A DNA stretch of 64,000 nt from Gilvirhabdus luticola (GCF_032583975.1 NZ_JAWHTF010000001.1); one strand, 5' to 3'. Counted from the stretch's first letter, positions 52,474 to 61,631 are shown. Translations and numbers: made by a program. Notes: a model not told the origin generated them from the letters alone.

Positions 52474-54029
52474 TAGTCTTTGATTTGATGAGGTGCTTTC
52501 AATAAGTCGTTGACTGTTTTTACCGGATTGAAAGTAATAAGAGGCACTTCAACAAAAATGGTATTCCAATTGGCCATGCTGCCATTCCACAACCCTGGAA
52601 GTTCTAGTGCTTTAATCTCTACACCTGATTGTGTTTTTTTAGTTATAAACGCAGCGTTAAAATCTACAAATTCTGTAAGATCAAATTTGTTGCCTTTATA
52701 ATCTTTTACACCACAAACCAGATCCACTGGGTTAAAATGAGTTGATTCTTTTAAAATCTCTTTCTGTTTTTTATTCTTGGTGTTTATTTGGGCAGATTCA
52801 ATGATCTGTAATGATATGTTACCATTTTCATCTTTAAGCCAAAATGGACCTCCACCTGGTTCCCCTTCATTTTTTACCATACCACAAACTCTTATTGGTC
52901 TGTTTAGCTTTTCTTTTAAATATTCAATTTGATATTTCTCTCTGTACTTTTTGAAATCGTTAGAAATCTTAACATTCAATTTGTCGGATAGAAAATCAGA
53001 TATCTTGATAATTTTATCTTCATCAATCTTATTATTCTCAATTGCTTCTAAAAATTTAAATATTTGCTGCTGTAATTTAATTAAAATACCAGCTAAAACT
53101 TTCTTGTATTTGGCCACTTCATCTTTGTACTTATAGACTACAACATTATCAACATTTTTAATAAAAATGATATCGGCTTCAAGATCGTTTAGATTTTCCA
53201 ATAATGCTCCATGACCTGATGGTCTAAATAATAGTGAGCCATCTTCAGTTCTAAAAGGCTTATCATCCAGAGTAACAGCAATGGTGTCTGTAGATTCCTT
53301 TTGATAGGAAAATGAAATGTCGAATTGAGTTCCTGTTTTAATAGCAACTTTGTTTTCTATTCTATTAAATTCTTCCTTAAACTTGTTCTTATATTTTTCT
53401 GAAATTGTGAAATGTAATTTAGCATCGGATTCTGTTGAGGAATATAAAGCAGATTCATACAAATGCTCTTCAAAAGCCGTAGATATCACATTATTTTTAT
53501 ATTCATGAAAAGGCAATAATCCTTTAGGGGAATTTCCATAATTTAGCAAATTTTCATCTAGCATTGTTTTTACAAAGAGTAGCGACTTGACATTAGTATT
53601 TAAGGACTTATAGTTAAGGTATAATTCATGAATTTTTGTCATGACTTCTTTGTAAAACGGAAACTTTTCTAAACCAACAAAAAAGATATAAAGGTCTTTA
53701 TTGCTTTGATTATTAATATAAGAGTTTATACTTTCATGTTCAGGATTGTAATCGTTTAAAAACGTAAACAAAAATTTAAACATTCTTGTGGCTGCACCTG
53801 AAGCTGGAACAAATTTTAAAATGGATATTTTATTTTTCTCATTTTCAAAAACACTAATTAACTCATTATTTTCTTCGTCAGAAAATTTTAGAATTCCCTG
53901 ACTGATTCTAGCAGCAGATACTAAATTAACATGAGGAATTCCCGATTTAAAAACTTCAATCTGGTTACTGACCTTTTCTAAAGTGAGTCCTTTAGCTTCA
54001 ATTTGTTTTATGTCTTTTTCTAAAAACAT
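52473..54029 (-). CDS. DUF4301 family protein
   Basis: 518 residues without a signal or membrane helices. The opening KDIKQIEAKGLTLEKVSNQIEVFKSGIPHVNLVSAA and the phosphate-loop-like VPASGAATRMFKFL fit DUF4301, which has a nucleotidyltransferase-like appearance (RPSGHGALLENLNDL, NEGEPGGGPFWLKDENG). Enzymatic activity is unknown. It lies directly between the NadR-like kinase and ArfB genes in one operon. Confidence 0.9.
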   Translation of the reverse strand: MFLEKDIKQIEAKGLTLEKVSNQIEVFKSGIPHVNLVSAARISQGILKFSDEENNELISVFENEKNKISILKFVPASGAATRMFKFLFTFLNDYNPEHESINSYINNQSNKDLYIFFVGLEKFPFYKEVMTKIHELYLNYKSLNTNVKSLLFVKTMLDENLLNYGNSPKGLLPFHEYKNNVISTAFEEHLYESALYSSTESDAKLHFTISEKYKNKFKEEFNRIENKVAIKTGTQFDISFSYQKESTDTIAVTLDDKPFRTEDGSLLFRPSGHGALLENLNDLEADIIFIKNVDNVVVYKYKDEVAKYKKVLAGILIKLQQQIFKFLEAIENNKIDEDKIIKISDFLSDKLNVKISNDFKKYREKYQIEYLKEKLNRPIRVCGMVKNEGEPGGGPFWLKDENGNISLQIIESAQINTKNKKQKEILKESTHFNPVDLVCGVKDYKGNKFDLTEFVDFNAAFITKKTQSGVEIKALELPGLWNGSMANWNTIFVEVPLITFNPVKTVNDLLKAPHQIKD

Positions 54030-54599
54030 TTACTCTGTTATCTTTAAAAGTTTGTCTATATGTTTAACAGCTTCTTTTAGTCTTGTTTTTTTATCCCCTT
54101 TTAACAATACATAAGGTCTGTTTTGTTTAATTAATTCTTGCTCAAAAGCTTTAAACATACGCAATCTTTCATTTGGTTTGTCCCGTAAATCATCAGCTTC
54201 CCAAGGTGTATCAATATACGTTAAAAAGTATAAATCGTATTTGTTTTCCAATGCATATTTTTCAAGAATTGGGTCACACGCACCAACATAATATGCTTCA
54301 GAATATACTTTGGTCTCAAGCAGATCTGTATCACATATTAATACTGTGTCTGTTTTTTTTGCCAGTTTGTTTTCTAACATCATTTGCCCTACTGCAATTG
54401 GCAATAAATCTTGGGGTTCACAAGTTTTACGTTCATTGTTCCATTTATCTTGAAGATATTCTCTTGCATGTTCTGGAACCCATACCGAATTGTAATGGCG
54501 TGCCAATTGTCTTGACAACGTTGTTTTTCCAGTAGATTCAGGACCAAACAAAACTACTTTTATGCAGTTTGCAGATTGTTGTTTAAGGTTTTCTTCCAT
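54030..54599 (-). CDS. P-loop kinase, NadR (ribosylnicotinamide kinase)-like
   Basis: 189 residues. Walker A is VLFGPESTGKTTLSRQLA (about residues 16-33); HAREYLQDKWNNE and LICDTDLLETKVYSE are typical of the NadR C-terminal kinase domain. The nicotinamide-nucleotide adenylyltransferase domain of full NadR is absent. The substrate is nicotinamide riboside in characterised relatives; thiamine is possible given the context. Its first 40 bp overlap the end of the PnuC gene. Confidence 0.92.
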   Translation of the reverse strand: MEENLKQQSANCIKVVLFGPESTGKTTLSRQLARHYNSVWVPEHAREYLQDKWNNERKTCEPQDLLPIAVGQMMLENKLAKKTDTVLICDTDLLETKVYSEAYYVGACDPILEKYALENKYDLYFLTYIDTPWEADDLRDKPNERLRMFKAFEQELIKQNRPYVLLKGDKKTRLKEAVKHIDKLLKITE

Positions 54600-55192
54600 T
54601 CAATATATCCTTGTATGGCTAATATTGTAAAAATTAAATATTGTAAAGATAACATTCCTAATCCTCTATGAGCATACAATGGAATTGTTATAATGTCAGC
54701 AATTATCCATAACGTCCAGTTTTCTAATTTCTTATTCGCCATATACCACATCGCAGTAAAGAAAATCCCTGAAGTTAAAATATCTATATAATTAGCCGTT
54801 TTAATATCATAATCATAAACTTTGTAAACTAAATATGTTACAAAGATAGTTAGCACAAAAAGTAATACTCCTATGAGTTTTTCTTTGGTGTTGGTTCTGG
54901 ATATCGGCACTACATATTTGTTATCTTTTTTTCTTGACCAATTCCACCAACCGTAAACACTCATGATGGTATAGTAAAAGTTCATCATCATATCTCCATA
55001 ATATTCATTTACATTTAAAATGTAAACTGTAATTCCAGTACAGATTATTCCTGTAGGATAGACTAAAATGTTTTCCTTTTTTGCGTACCAAACACTTAAG
55101 ATTCCAAAAACAAAGGCAATGGCTTCAAGACATACTAAATATGTTGGAGAGCCTCTATAAGCTGCAATAAAAAAATCTAAAATATCATTCAT
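54560..55192 (-). CDS. pnuC: PnuC family vitamin transporter
   Basis: 210 residues, about seven membrane helices. GWWNWSRKK and the FTAMWYMANKKLENWTLWIIAD segments are typical of PnuC proteins, which move nicotinamide riboside by facilitated diffusion with metabolic trapping; PnuT relatives in the phylum move thiamine. It overlaps GGGP synthase by 4 bp and the kinase gene by 40 bp. Confidence 0.93.
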   Translation of the reverse strand: MNDILDFFIAAYRGSPTYLVCLEAIAFVFGILSVWYAKKENILVYPTGIICTGITVYILNVNEYYGDMMMNFYYTIMSVYGWWNWSRKKDNKYVVPISRTNTKEKLIGVLLFVLTIFVTYLVYKVYDYDIKTANYIDILTSGIFFTAMWYMANKKLENWTLWIIADIITIPLYAHRGLGMLSLQYLIFTILAIQGYIEWKKTLNNNLQTA

Positions 55193-55911
55193 TTTAATTC
55201 TTCAAAAAATGATTCATCTTCTTCAAAAGCAGTTCCAATAACAACCAAATCCGCTCCAGAATCAAAAGCCAAATCTAGCTGTTCCTTACTACGAATACCT
55301 CCACCAACAATTAAAGGAATATTTAATTCCTTTTTCACGGAAGAAATAATTTCAGATGTTATTGCCTTACTTGCACCACTTCCTGCTTCAAGATATATAA
55401 GTTTCATGCCGAGAAGTTCACCAGCTTTTGCAGTATTTATTATATCTTGAATGTTATTTCTTGACATGGGTAAAGTACCTGTTACCTTTTGAACAGAAGT
55501 TTCTTTTCCATTTTCAATTAAAATATATCCAGTTGATATAACTTCTAATGTTGTTTCTCTCAATTTTGAAACAGCCTCAACTTGTTTTCCTATTAAGTAT
55601 TCTGGATTTCGCCCTGAAATTAAAGATAAAAACAACAGTGCATCTGCTTTTTTAGTGATTTGAGTAACATCTCCTGGAAACAAGATTAAAGGGAGTTTTG
55701 TGTGTTTCTTAATTTCTGAAACCAATTCTTCAGTTGAATTTTTGTTAACAGTACTTCCTCCAATAAAAATATGAGTAACTTTTGATTTATTTACTGTATC
55801 AATAAAGGCAGATATGTTATTCAATGTCATTTTGTCTGGATCTATTAAAACAGCCAAGAGTTTCTTGTTTTGAGAAATACTGTTTAATATGTCATAATAC
55901 ATCGTGCTCAT
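55189..55911 (-). CDS. Geranylgeranylglyceryl/heptaprenylglyceryl phosphate synthase (PcrB/GGGPS)
   Basis: Joins a polyprenyl diphosphate to sn-glycerol-1-phosphate. 240 residues in a TIM barrel with LLAVLIDPDKMTLNN, IFIGGSTVNKN, FPGDVTQIT, YLEAGSGASKAI and IVGGGIRSKEQLDLAFDSGADLVVIGTAFE. The family makes archaeal ether lipid precursors; group II members occur in Bacteroidota with an unsettled role. Starts immediately after the PPTase stop. Confidence 0.94.
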   Translation of the reverse strand: MSTMYYDILNSISQNKKLLAVLIDPDKMTLNNISAFIDTVNKSKVTHIFIGGSTVNKNSTEELVSEIKKHTKLPLILFPGDVTQITKKADALLFLSLISGRNPEYLIGKQVEAVSKLRETTLEVISTGYILIENGKETSVQKVTGTLPMSRNNIQDIINTAKAGELLGMKLIYLEAGSGASKAITSEIISSVKKELNIPLIVGGGIRSKEQLDLAFDSGADLVVIGTAFEEDESFFEELK

Positions 55912-56541
55912 TTAAGAAGGCAAAGTATAAGCGCATGTAAATCCTTCAAATTCTAAAAATTGAGCATTATATCTAAACTTTTTGTCTTTGTAATCAATCC
56001 ATGCTACTGTTGATTCTTCTTTTTTAGCAAAAGGAATAACCAAACAATGCTCTTTAAAGCTTAATCCATTTGTGGCAAACATCTTGTATAATGATTCTTT
56101 AACACACCATATTTTTGTTAAATCATTGACATAATTCTCTGCTATTTTATTTAAATAGTCCAATTCATAATCCACAAATTTATGTGCTATTACGGCTATT
56201 TTATCACGCTGCTTTTCTATATCTATTCCAACAAAATCCTCGCTAACAACTACTGCAGAAAATGTAAAAGAATGAGTAATAGAAATATGTTTCCCATCTT
56301 TTAAATGCGGTTTCCCGTTTCCGTCGTAAAATAAATCTTGGTCTGTATAACCAAACTCTCTCAACAAATGTCTAATACTTAAAAATCCGCGTTGATGCAA
56401 TTCACTTTTCATACCTAAAACACGTGTTAAATTTTTAGGTTTTAAATCTAGTGGTTTCAGCAAATCTTCATAAGACTCTGTAATCTTCCATATTTTAACA
56501 GAAGTTTGTGAATTATGGGCAATGGTTTTATAAATCGGCAT
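55912..56541 (-). CDS. 4'-phosphopantetheinyl transferase superfamily protein
   Basis: Transfers phosphopantetheine from CoA to a carrier protein. 209 residues with HISITHSFTFSAVVVSED, FVGIDIEKQRDKI (Mg ligands) and FVDYELDYL ... KIWCVKESLYKMF (conserved WxxKE) in the Sfp-like order. First gene of the operon down to arfB, divergent from ahcY. The target carrier protein is not known. Confidence 0.94.
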   Translation of the reverse strand: MPIYKTIAHNSQTSVKIWKITESYEDLLKPLDLKPKNLTRVLGMKSELHQRGFLSIRHLLREFGYTDQDLFYDGNGKPHLKDGKHISITHSFTFSAVVVSEDFVGIDIEKQRDKIAVIAHKFVDYELDYLNKIAENYVNDLTKIWCVKESLYKMFATNGLSFKEHCLVIPFAKKEESTVAWIDYKDKKFRYNAQFLEFEGFTCAYTLPS

Positions 56542-56564
56542 TTATATATTTCAGACTTATTATG

Positions 56565-56572
56565 TAACTTTG
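56565..56572 (+). promoter_or_regulatory. Putative -7 box of ahcY
   Basis: TAACTTTG fits TAnnTTTG and lies 32 bp before the ATG. No clear -33 TTG is seen at standard spacing. Confidence 0.5.
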
Positions 56573-56604
56573 CAGTCACAAAATTTAGAAACAAATATAC
56601 AACT

Positions 56605-57921
56605 ATGAATACAAAAACAATTCCTTATGTACCGTATAAAGTAAAGGATATGTCGCTTGCCGCTTGGGGAAGAAAAGAAATAGAATTGGCAGAAGCTGAA
56701 ATGCCTGGATTGATGAGTCTTCGTGATGAATACAAAGATTCTCAACCTCTAAAAGGCGCACGTATTGCAGGTTGCTTACACATGACTATTCAAACTGCTG
56801 TTTTAATTGAAACGTTAAAGGCTTTAGGCGCAGAAGTCACTTGGAGTTCTTGTAATATATTTTCTACTCAAGATCAAGCTGCTGCGGCAATTGCTGATGC
56901 TGGTATTCCAGTGTATGCATGGAAAGGCATGACTGAAGAGGAATTTGATTGGTGCATAGAGCAAACCTTATTTTTTGGTGAAGAACGAAAGCCATTAAAC
57001 TTAATTCTTGACGATGGAGGTGATTTGACCAACATGGTTTTAGACCGTTATCCAGAATTAGTATCTGGTATTAATGGTTTGTCTGAAGAAACAACTACAG
57101 GTGTTCATAGATTATATGATAGGATGAAAGCTGGAACACTACCAATGCCAGCAATAAATGTTAACGATTCTGTAACCAAAAGTAAATTCGACAACAAATA
57201 TGGTTGCCGTGAAAGTGCAGTTGATGCAATAAAACGTGCCACTGATATCATGATTGCAGGAAAACGAGTCGTTGTTTGTGGTTATGGTGATGTTGGTAAA
57301 GGCACTGCTGCTTCGTTTAAAGGTGCTGGAGCAATAGTAACAGTAACAGAAATAGACCCTATTTGTGCACTTCAAGCAGCTATGGATGGTTTTGAGGTAA
57401 AAAAATTAGAAACTGTTGCTCAAAACGCAGATATTATAATTACCACCACTGGTAATAAAGACATTGTTCAAAGTCCGCACTTTGAAGCTGTGAAAGACAA
57501 AACCATTATTTGTAATATTGGTCATTTTGATAATGAAATTGACATGGCTTGGTTAAACAAAACTCACGGTCATACAAAAGTTGAAATCAAACCTCAAGTA
57601 GACAAATATACTATCAACGGGAAAGATATCATTATTCTAGCCGAAGGTCGTTTGGTGAATTTAGGTTGTGCTACGGGACATCCAAGTTTTGTAATGAGTA
57701 ATTCGTTTACTAACCAAACTTTAGCACAAATAGAACTTTGGACTAATAGAGATGCTTACGAAAATAAGGTTTATATGTTACCTAAACATTTAGATGAAAA
57801 AGTAGCTCAACTTCATTTAGCTAAAATTGGAGTAGAACTTACAGAACTAAGGCAGGATCAAGCTGACTACATTGGAGTTAATGTTGAAGGGCCTTTTAAG
57901 CCAGAATATTATCGCTATTAA
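56605..57921 (+). CDS. ahcY: Adenosylhomocysteinase
   Basis: Splits S-adenosylhomocysteine, the product of SAM-dependent methylation, to adenosine and homocysteine. 438 residues from ATG 56605 (MNTKTIPYVPYKVKD); the longer frame to 56515 overlaps the divergent gene and is rejected. Family motifs present: SSCNIFSTQDQAAAA, DDGGDLTN, NVNDSVTKSKFDN, GYGDVGKG (NAD), and the C-terminal DKYTINGKDIIILAEGRLVNLGCATGHPSFVMSNSFTNQ. Confidence 0.97.
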   Translation: MNTKTIPYVPYKVKDMSLAAWGRKEIELAEAEMPGLMSLRDEYKDSQPLKGARIAGCLHMTIQTAVLIETLKALGAEVTWSSCNIFSTQDQAAAAIADAGIPVYAWKGMTEEEFDWCIEQTLFFGEERKPLNLILDDGGDLTNMVLDRYPELVSGINGLSEETTTGVHRLYDRMKAGTLPMPAINVNDSVTKSKFDNKYGCRESAVDAIKRATDIMIAGKRVVVCGYGDVGKGTAASFKGAGAIVTVTEIDPICALQAAMDGFEVKKLETVAQNADIIITTTGNKDIVQSPHFEAVKDKTIICNIGHFDNEIDMAWLNKTHGHTKVEIKPQVDKYTINGKDIIILAEGRLVNLGCATGHPSFVMSNSFTNQTLAQIELWTNRDAYENKVYMLPKHLDEKVAQLHLAKIGVELTELRQDQADYIGVNVEGPFKPEYYRY

Positions 57922-57937
57922 ATTTTAATATACTTAT

Positions 57938-57966
57938 AACCCTTGCATTCGTGTAAGGGTTTTTTT
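57938..57966 (+). terminator. Intrinsic terminator of ahcY
   Basis: AACCCTTGCA-TTCG-TGTAAGGGTT with a TTCG tetraloop and a T7 tail, 17 bp after the ahcY stop. Confidence 0.92.
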
Positions 57967-57991
57967 GTATGAACTTTTTCAAACAAAAACA

Positions 57992-60046
57992 ATGATGAAA
58001 TACTATTTAATTTTACTGGCTTTTATGTCTATTACAAGCCAAACTCTGGAATCTCAAAACAATGAAGATAATCCTTTCTTCAACCCCTTTAATGAAACTA
58101 TTGATTTTGCTACAATTGATGGAGAAGATGTTACCGAAGCTACTGAAAAAATCCAAGAACTTATAGACGAAGATTTAGCTGAAATATTAGCTATTGATAA
58201 TGCCGAAAGAACCTTTGATAATACTATGCTAGCAATTGATGATTTGTATAATAAGTTTAGCGGTGTTAGTTCAGTAATATATCTAATGTCAAATGCTCAT
58301 CCAGACTCTATAATCAGAGCTAATGCATTGAAATCAAATGTGATTTTGGGTCAATATGGTAATAATTTGTCGTTAAATGAAGATTTATATAAAGCCGTCA
58401 AAGCATATTCAGAATGTGACGAAGCAAAAACACTTAAAGGTTATAAAGCTAAATTTTTAAAAGAAACTATTGAAGGTTATGAAAGAAACGGATTTGCTTT
58501 AGGAGAAGAAGATAGAGATAAATTAAAAGCCATAAACGACGAGATTTCTGAACTAGGAAACGAGTTTGCTCAAAATATTGCTAGTTATAAAGATTTTTTA
58601 TTAGTAAGTGAAGAAGATATGGATGGCTTATCTGAAGACTTTAAAGACGCCAGAAGGCAAGAAGATGGTACTTATAAAGTAGATTTAAGCTATCCTTCTT
58701 ATCGTCCATTTATGAAGTATAGTACTTCAAATTCTGCCAGAAAAGGTTTATACTTTAAATATCAGAATCGCGCTACTCCTGATAACTTGCAGGTACTACA
58801 AGACTTACTGAAAAAGAGAAAAGAAATGGCAGAGCTTTTGGGCTATTCTACATATTCTGAATATCGCCTTGAAGACAGAATGGCTAAAACTCCAGAAGCT
58901 GTTTGGAACTTTGAAAATAATCTAAAAAATGACCTTAAACAAAAAGCAGAAGCAGATTATAATGAAATTTTAGAAGCAAAACGTTCAATAATTCCAGAAG
59001 CGACATCGGTTAATAGTTGGGAATCAAGTTTTTATAAAGATATTCTTTTGCGTGAGAAGTATCAACTAGATGGTGAATTGGTAAAAGAATATTTTGCATT
59101 GGATGATGTTCTTGATGGTCTATTTAAAATTACTCAAACCATATTTGATTTAGAATATAAAGAAGTTGAAAACCCTTCTGTTTGGCACAAAGATGTAAGA
59201 TTATTTGAAGTTTACAAAGAGGGTAAACTAAAAGGTCGTTTCTATCTCGATTTATTTCCACGAGATAATAAATATAAGCATGCAGCCTGTTTCGGAATAA
59301 AAAAAGGAAAGAGCACACCAAACGGCTATCAAATACCTACGGCCACTTTACTTTGTAACTTCCCTGAACCAACACCTGGTAAACCTTCATTAATGCCACA
59401 TAGTCAAGTAAGCACATTTTTTCATGAATTTGGACATGTTTTACATCACATGGTAAGCACAGCAGATTTAATGTCTCAATCGGGAACTAGTGTTTCTCGT
59501 GATTTTGTTGAAGCACCATCTCAAATATTTGAAAATTGGATATGGAATTATGATGCTTTAAAACTCTTTGCTAAACATTATAATACAAGAGAGGTTTTAC
59601 CAAAAGAGTTATTTGATAAAATGCTTGCTGCAAAAAATGTAGGTTCTGGATTATCTGAAACACGTCAGGTTTTTCTTGGCATGTATGATATGACGCTTCA
59701 TGACAAGTATGATCCTTTTGGGGACAAAACAACAACAGATATTTTAAAAGAAGTGCACAATGCTGTGAGATTAATTCCTTTTGAAGAAGGTACTAATTTT
59801 CAAGCAGCCTTTGGTCATTTAAGGCATTATGCTTCTAGTTACTATGGTTATATGTGGTCTAAAGTTTATGCGCAGGATATGTTTTCTGTGTTTGCAGAAA
59901 ATGGTATATTAGACAAAGAAACGGGCATACGTTATAGAGACATTATATTGGCTAATGGAGGCAGTAAGGATGAATTGGAACTAGTAAAAGAGTTTCTAGG
60001 TCGAGAACCAAACAATGAAGCCTTTTTAAAAGAGTTGGGGTTATAA
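57992..60046 (+). CDS. M3 family zinc metallopeptidase (Dcp/oligopeptidase A type)
   Basis: About 684 residues from ATG 57992, with a signal peptide (YLILLAFMSITSQT), so periplasmic. The zinc site is FHEFGHVLHHM (HExxH form HEFGH). YFDLFPRDNKYKHAACFGI-like and RDFVEAPSQIFENWIWN segments are typical of Dcp/PrlC. Cleaves short peptides. The ATG codons at 57992 and 57995 are both usable. Confidence 0.95.
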   Translation: MMKYYLILLAFMSITSQTLESQNNEDNPFFNPFNETIDFATIDGEDVTEATEKIQELIDEDLAEILAIDNAERTFDNTMLAIDDLYNKFSGVSSVIYLMSNAHPDSIIRANALKSNVILGQYGNNLSLNEDLYKAVKAYSECDEAKTLKGYKAKFLKETIEGYERNGFALGEEDRDKLKAINDEISELGNEFAQNIASYKDFLLVSEEDMDGLSEDFKDARRQEDGTYKVDLSYPSYRPFMKYSTSNSARKGLYFKYQNRATPDNLQVLQDLLKKRKEMAELLGYSTYSEYRLEDRMAKTPEAVWNFENNLKNDLKQKAEADYNEILEAKRSIIPEATSVNSWESSFYKDILLREKYQLDGELVKEYFALDDVLDGLFKITQTIFDLEYKEVENPSVWHKDVRLFEVYKEGKLKGRFYLDLFPRDNKYKHAACFGIKKGKSTPNGYQIPTATLLCNFPEPTPGKPSLMPHSQVSTFFHEFGHVLHHMVSTADLMSQSGTSVSRDFVEAPSQIFENWIWNYDALKLFAKHYNTREVLPKELFDKMLAAKNVGSGLSETRQVFLGMYDMTLHDKYDPFGDKTTTDILKEVHNAVRLIPFEEGTNFQAAFGHLRHYASSYYGYMWSKVYAQDMFSVFAENGILDKETGIRYRDIILANGGSKDELELVKEFLGREPNNEAFLKELGL

Positions 60047-60074
60047 AATTATCTCTTCATTTATAACTTATATT

Positions 60075-60108
60075 AAAAAACCCTTTCTATTTTCAGAAAG
60101 GGTTTTTT
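60075..60108. terminator. Bidirectional intrinsic terminator
   Basis: AAAAAACCCTTTCT / AGAAAGGGTTTTTT is a perfect inverted repeat with a 6-base loop, giving A- and T-rich tails on both sides between the convergent M3 peptidase and rpmA genes. Confidence 0.93.
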
Positions 60109-60133
60109 AATATATCTAAAAAAAGTTTATTTC

Positions 60134-60394
60134 TTACGCTTCAAAAGGCTCTATAGAAACATAAGACTTGTTATCTTTTTTCTTTGAAAACTTTACAATG
60201 CCATCAACTTGTGCATGTAATGTATGATCCTTTCCAGCGTATACGTTTTCACCTGGATGATGAGTTGTACCTCTTTGTCTCACGATAATATTTCCTGCTA
60301 CTGCAGCTTGACCACCAAAAATCTTAACGCCTAATCGTTTCGATTCTGATTCTCTACCGTTTTTCGAACTTCCGACTCCTTTTTTATGTGCCAT
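60134..60394 (-). CDS. rpmA: 50S ribosomal protein L27
   Basis: 86 residues: MAHKKGVGSSKNGRESESKRLGVK, RQRGTTHHPGENVYAGKDHTL and the remaining core are textbook L27. No N-terminal extension needing cleavage. It lies 26 bp downstream of rplU as in most bacteria. Confidence 0.98.
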   Translation of the reverse strand: MAHKKGVGSSKNGRESESKRLGVKIFGGQAAVAGNIIVRQRGTTHHPGENVYAGKDHTLHAQVDGIVKFSKKKDNKSYVSIEPFEA

Positions 60395-60420
60395 TTTATT
60401 TCGATTTTATTTTATTACAA

Positions 60421-60963
60421 TTAACTTAAAGCAGCAATTAATTCGGCTTTCTTCAATGAAGAATATCCTGTAATTCCTTTTGCTTTAGCTATCTCTTTTA
60501 ATTCAGCAACAGTCAATTTGCTTAAATCTTGAGTTGATTCTTCTTTTTTAGCTGATTTAGCTTCTGCCTTTGGAGCAGCGGCTTTTGATTCAACTTTTTT
60601 AGTTTCTTTTTCTGGAGCAGCTTTTTCTGCTTTGGAAGCTGGTTTAGCTCCTGAAGCTACAATACTCTCAATTTGAATTTCAGTTAAGGCTTGTCTGTGA
60701 CCGTTTTTTACACGATAACCTTTACGTCTTTTCTTTTTGAAAACTATAACTTTATCACCTTTAAGGTGTTTTAAGACTTTTGCTCCTACTTGAGCTCCGC
60801 CTATAGCTGGGGCGCCTACTGTTACATTGCTACCATCGTCAATTAAAAGAACATTATCGAAAGAAACTTTCTTACCTTCTTCTGTTGCTAAACGGTTAAC
60901 AAAAACTTTTTGGTCTTTTTCAACTTTAAATTGATGCCCTGCTATCTCTACAATTGCGTACAT
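60421..60963 (-). CDS. rplU: 50S ribosomal protein L21 with an extra C-terminal domain
   Basis: Residues 1 to about 103 are L21 (MYAIVEIAGHQFKVEKDQK, KRRKGYRVKNGHRQALTEIQI). A Lys/Ala/Glu-rich linker of about 40 residues follows, then DLSKLTVAELKEIAKAKGIT...LKKAELIAALS, which matches a Rho N-terminal/SAP-like helical motif. The protein is 180 residues, against about 103 for ordinary L21. Confidence 0.96.
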   Translation of the reverse strand: MYAIVEIAGHQFKVEKDQKVFVNRLATEEGKKVSFDNVLLIDDGSNVTVGAPAIGGAQVGAKVLKHLKGDKVIVFKKKRRKGYRVKNGHRQALTEIQIESIVASGAKPASKAEKAAPEKETKKVESKAAAPKAEAKSAKKEESTQDLSKLTVAELKEIAKAKGITGYSSLKKAELIAALS

Positions 60964-61040
60964 AGCGTAACGTTTTTATTAATTAATTTGTTCAAAAAAT
61001 GAGTGCAAATATACTGCTAATTAATTAAACTACAAACGTT

Positions 61041-61496
61041 TTATTTGTTTTGGGTGAATTTTGTACTGTTCTTAAAAAGTTGCATCACCGTAAAGGTTGC
61101 AACAACCGTAGTTGCAAGTCCCATAATACCTACTATAAAGGTTAGCATACCTACCGTAATATCGAAGCCGCCATTATGAACTATTTGAAGCATTTCTGTA
61201 ATGAAATTACTATTGACTTCGGTGATGTAAATTAAGAAGAATACCGTAAAAACTAATGTAGCTATAAAACCGGTTATAAAACCTGCTCTAAAACCATCAG
61301 TATAGGTAAAAGCTTTACCTTGCTCTATTTTATATATTTTGATGGTTTCATAAATTCCAAATCCTGTGATTAAAGCATTAAGAAAACTAAAGACTGGATT
61401 GGTGTGCTTATGAAAAAGTGCTAGCATTAAAAAATAGGCTACTAATACAGCACTAGTGACTAAACCAAACCGTACGGGAAGTGTTAAATTTTTCAT
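61041..61496 (-). CDS. DUF4199 membrane protein
   Basis: 151 residues with four hydrophobic helices (VRFGLVTSAVLVAYFLMLALF, FSFLNALITGFGIYETI, FITGFIATLVFTVFFLIYI, ITVGMLTFIVGIMGLATTVVATF). The pattern and YTDGFRAGF loop fit DUF4199. Function unknown. It stands alone, 77 bp beyond the rplU start on the same strand. Confidence 0.88.
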   Translation of the reverse strand: MKNLTLPVRFGLVTSAVLVAYFLMLALFHKHTNPVFSFLNALITGFGIYETIKIYKIEQGKAFTYTDGFRAGFITGFIATLVFTVFFLIYITEVNSNFITEMLQIVHNGGFDITVGMLTFIVGIMGLATTVVATFTVMQLFKNSTKFTQNK

Positions 61497-61631
61497 TTTT
61501 GCTTTTAATTTGCTATTAAATTTCGTGAAAAATTGTGTATTAAAATAATTTGAATACTAATTATTTTGTGAAACCGTAACAAAATGGATTAAATTGCATC
61601 AAATGAAACAAATTAATATAAAAACTTAAAA

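Noticed and set aside
56515..56604. N-terminal extension of AhcY
   Set aside because: The extra 30 codons overlap the divergent PPTase gene and the putative ahcY promoter. The family start is at MNTKTIPY.
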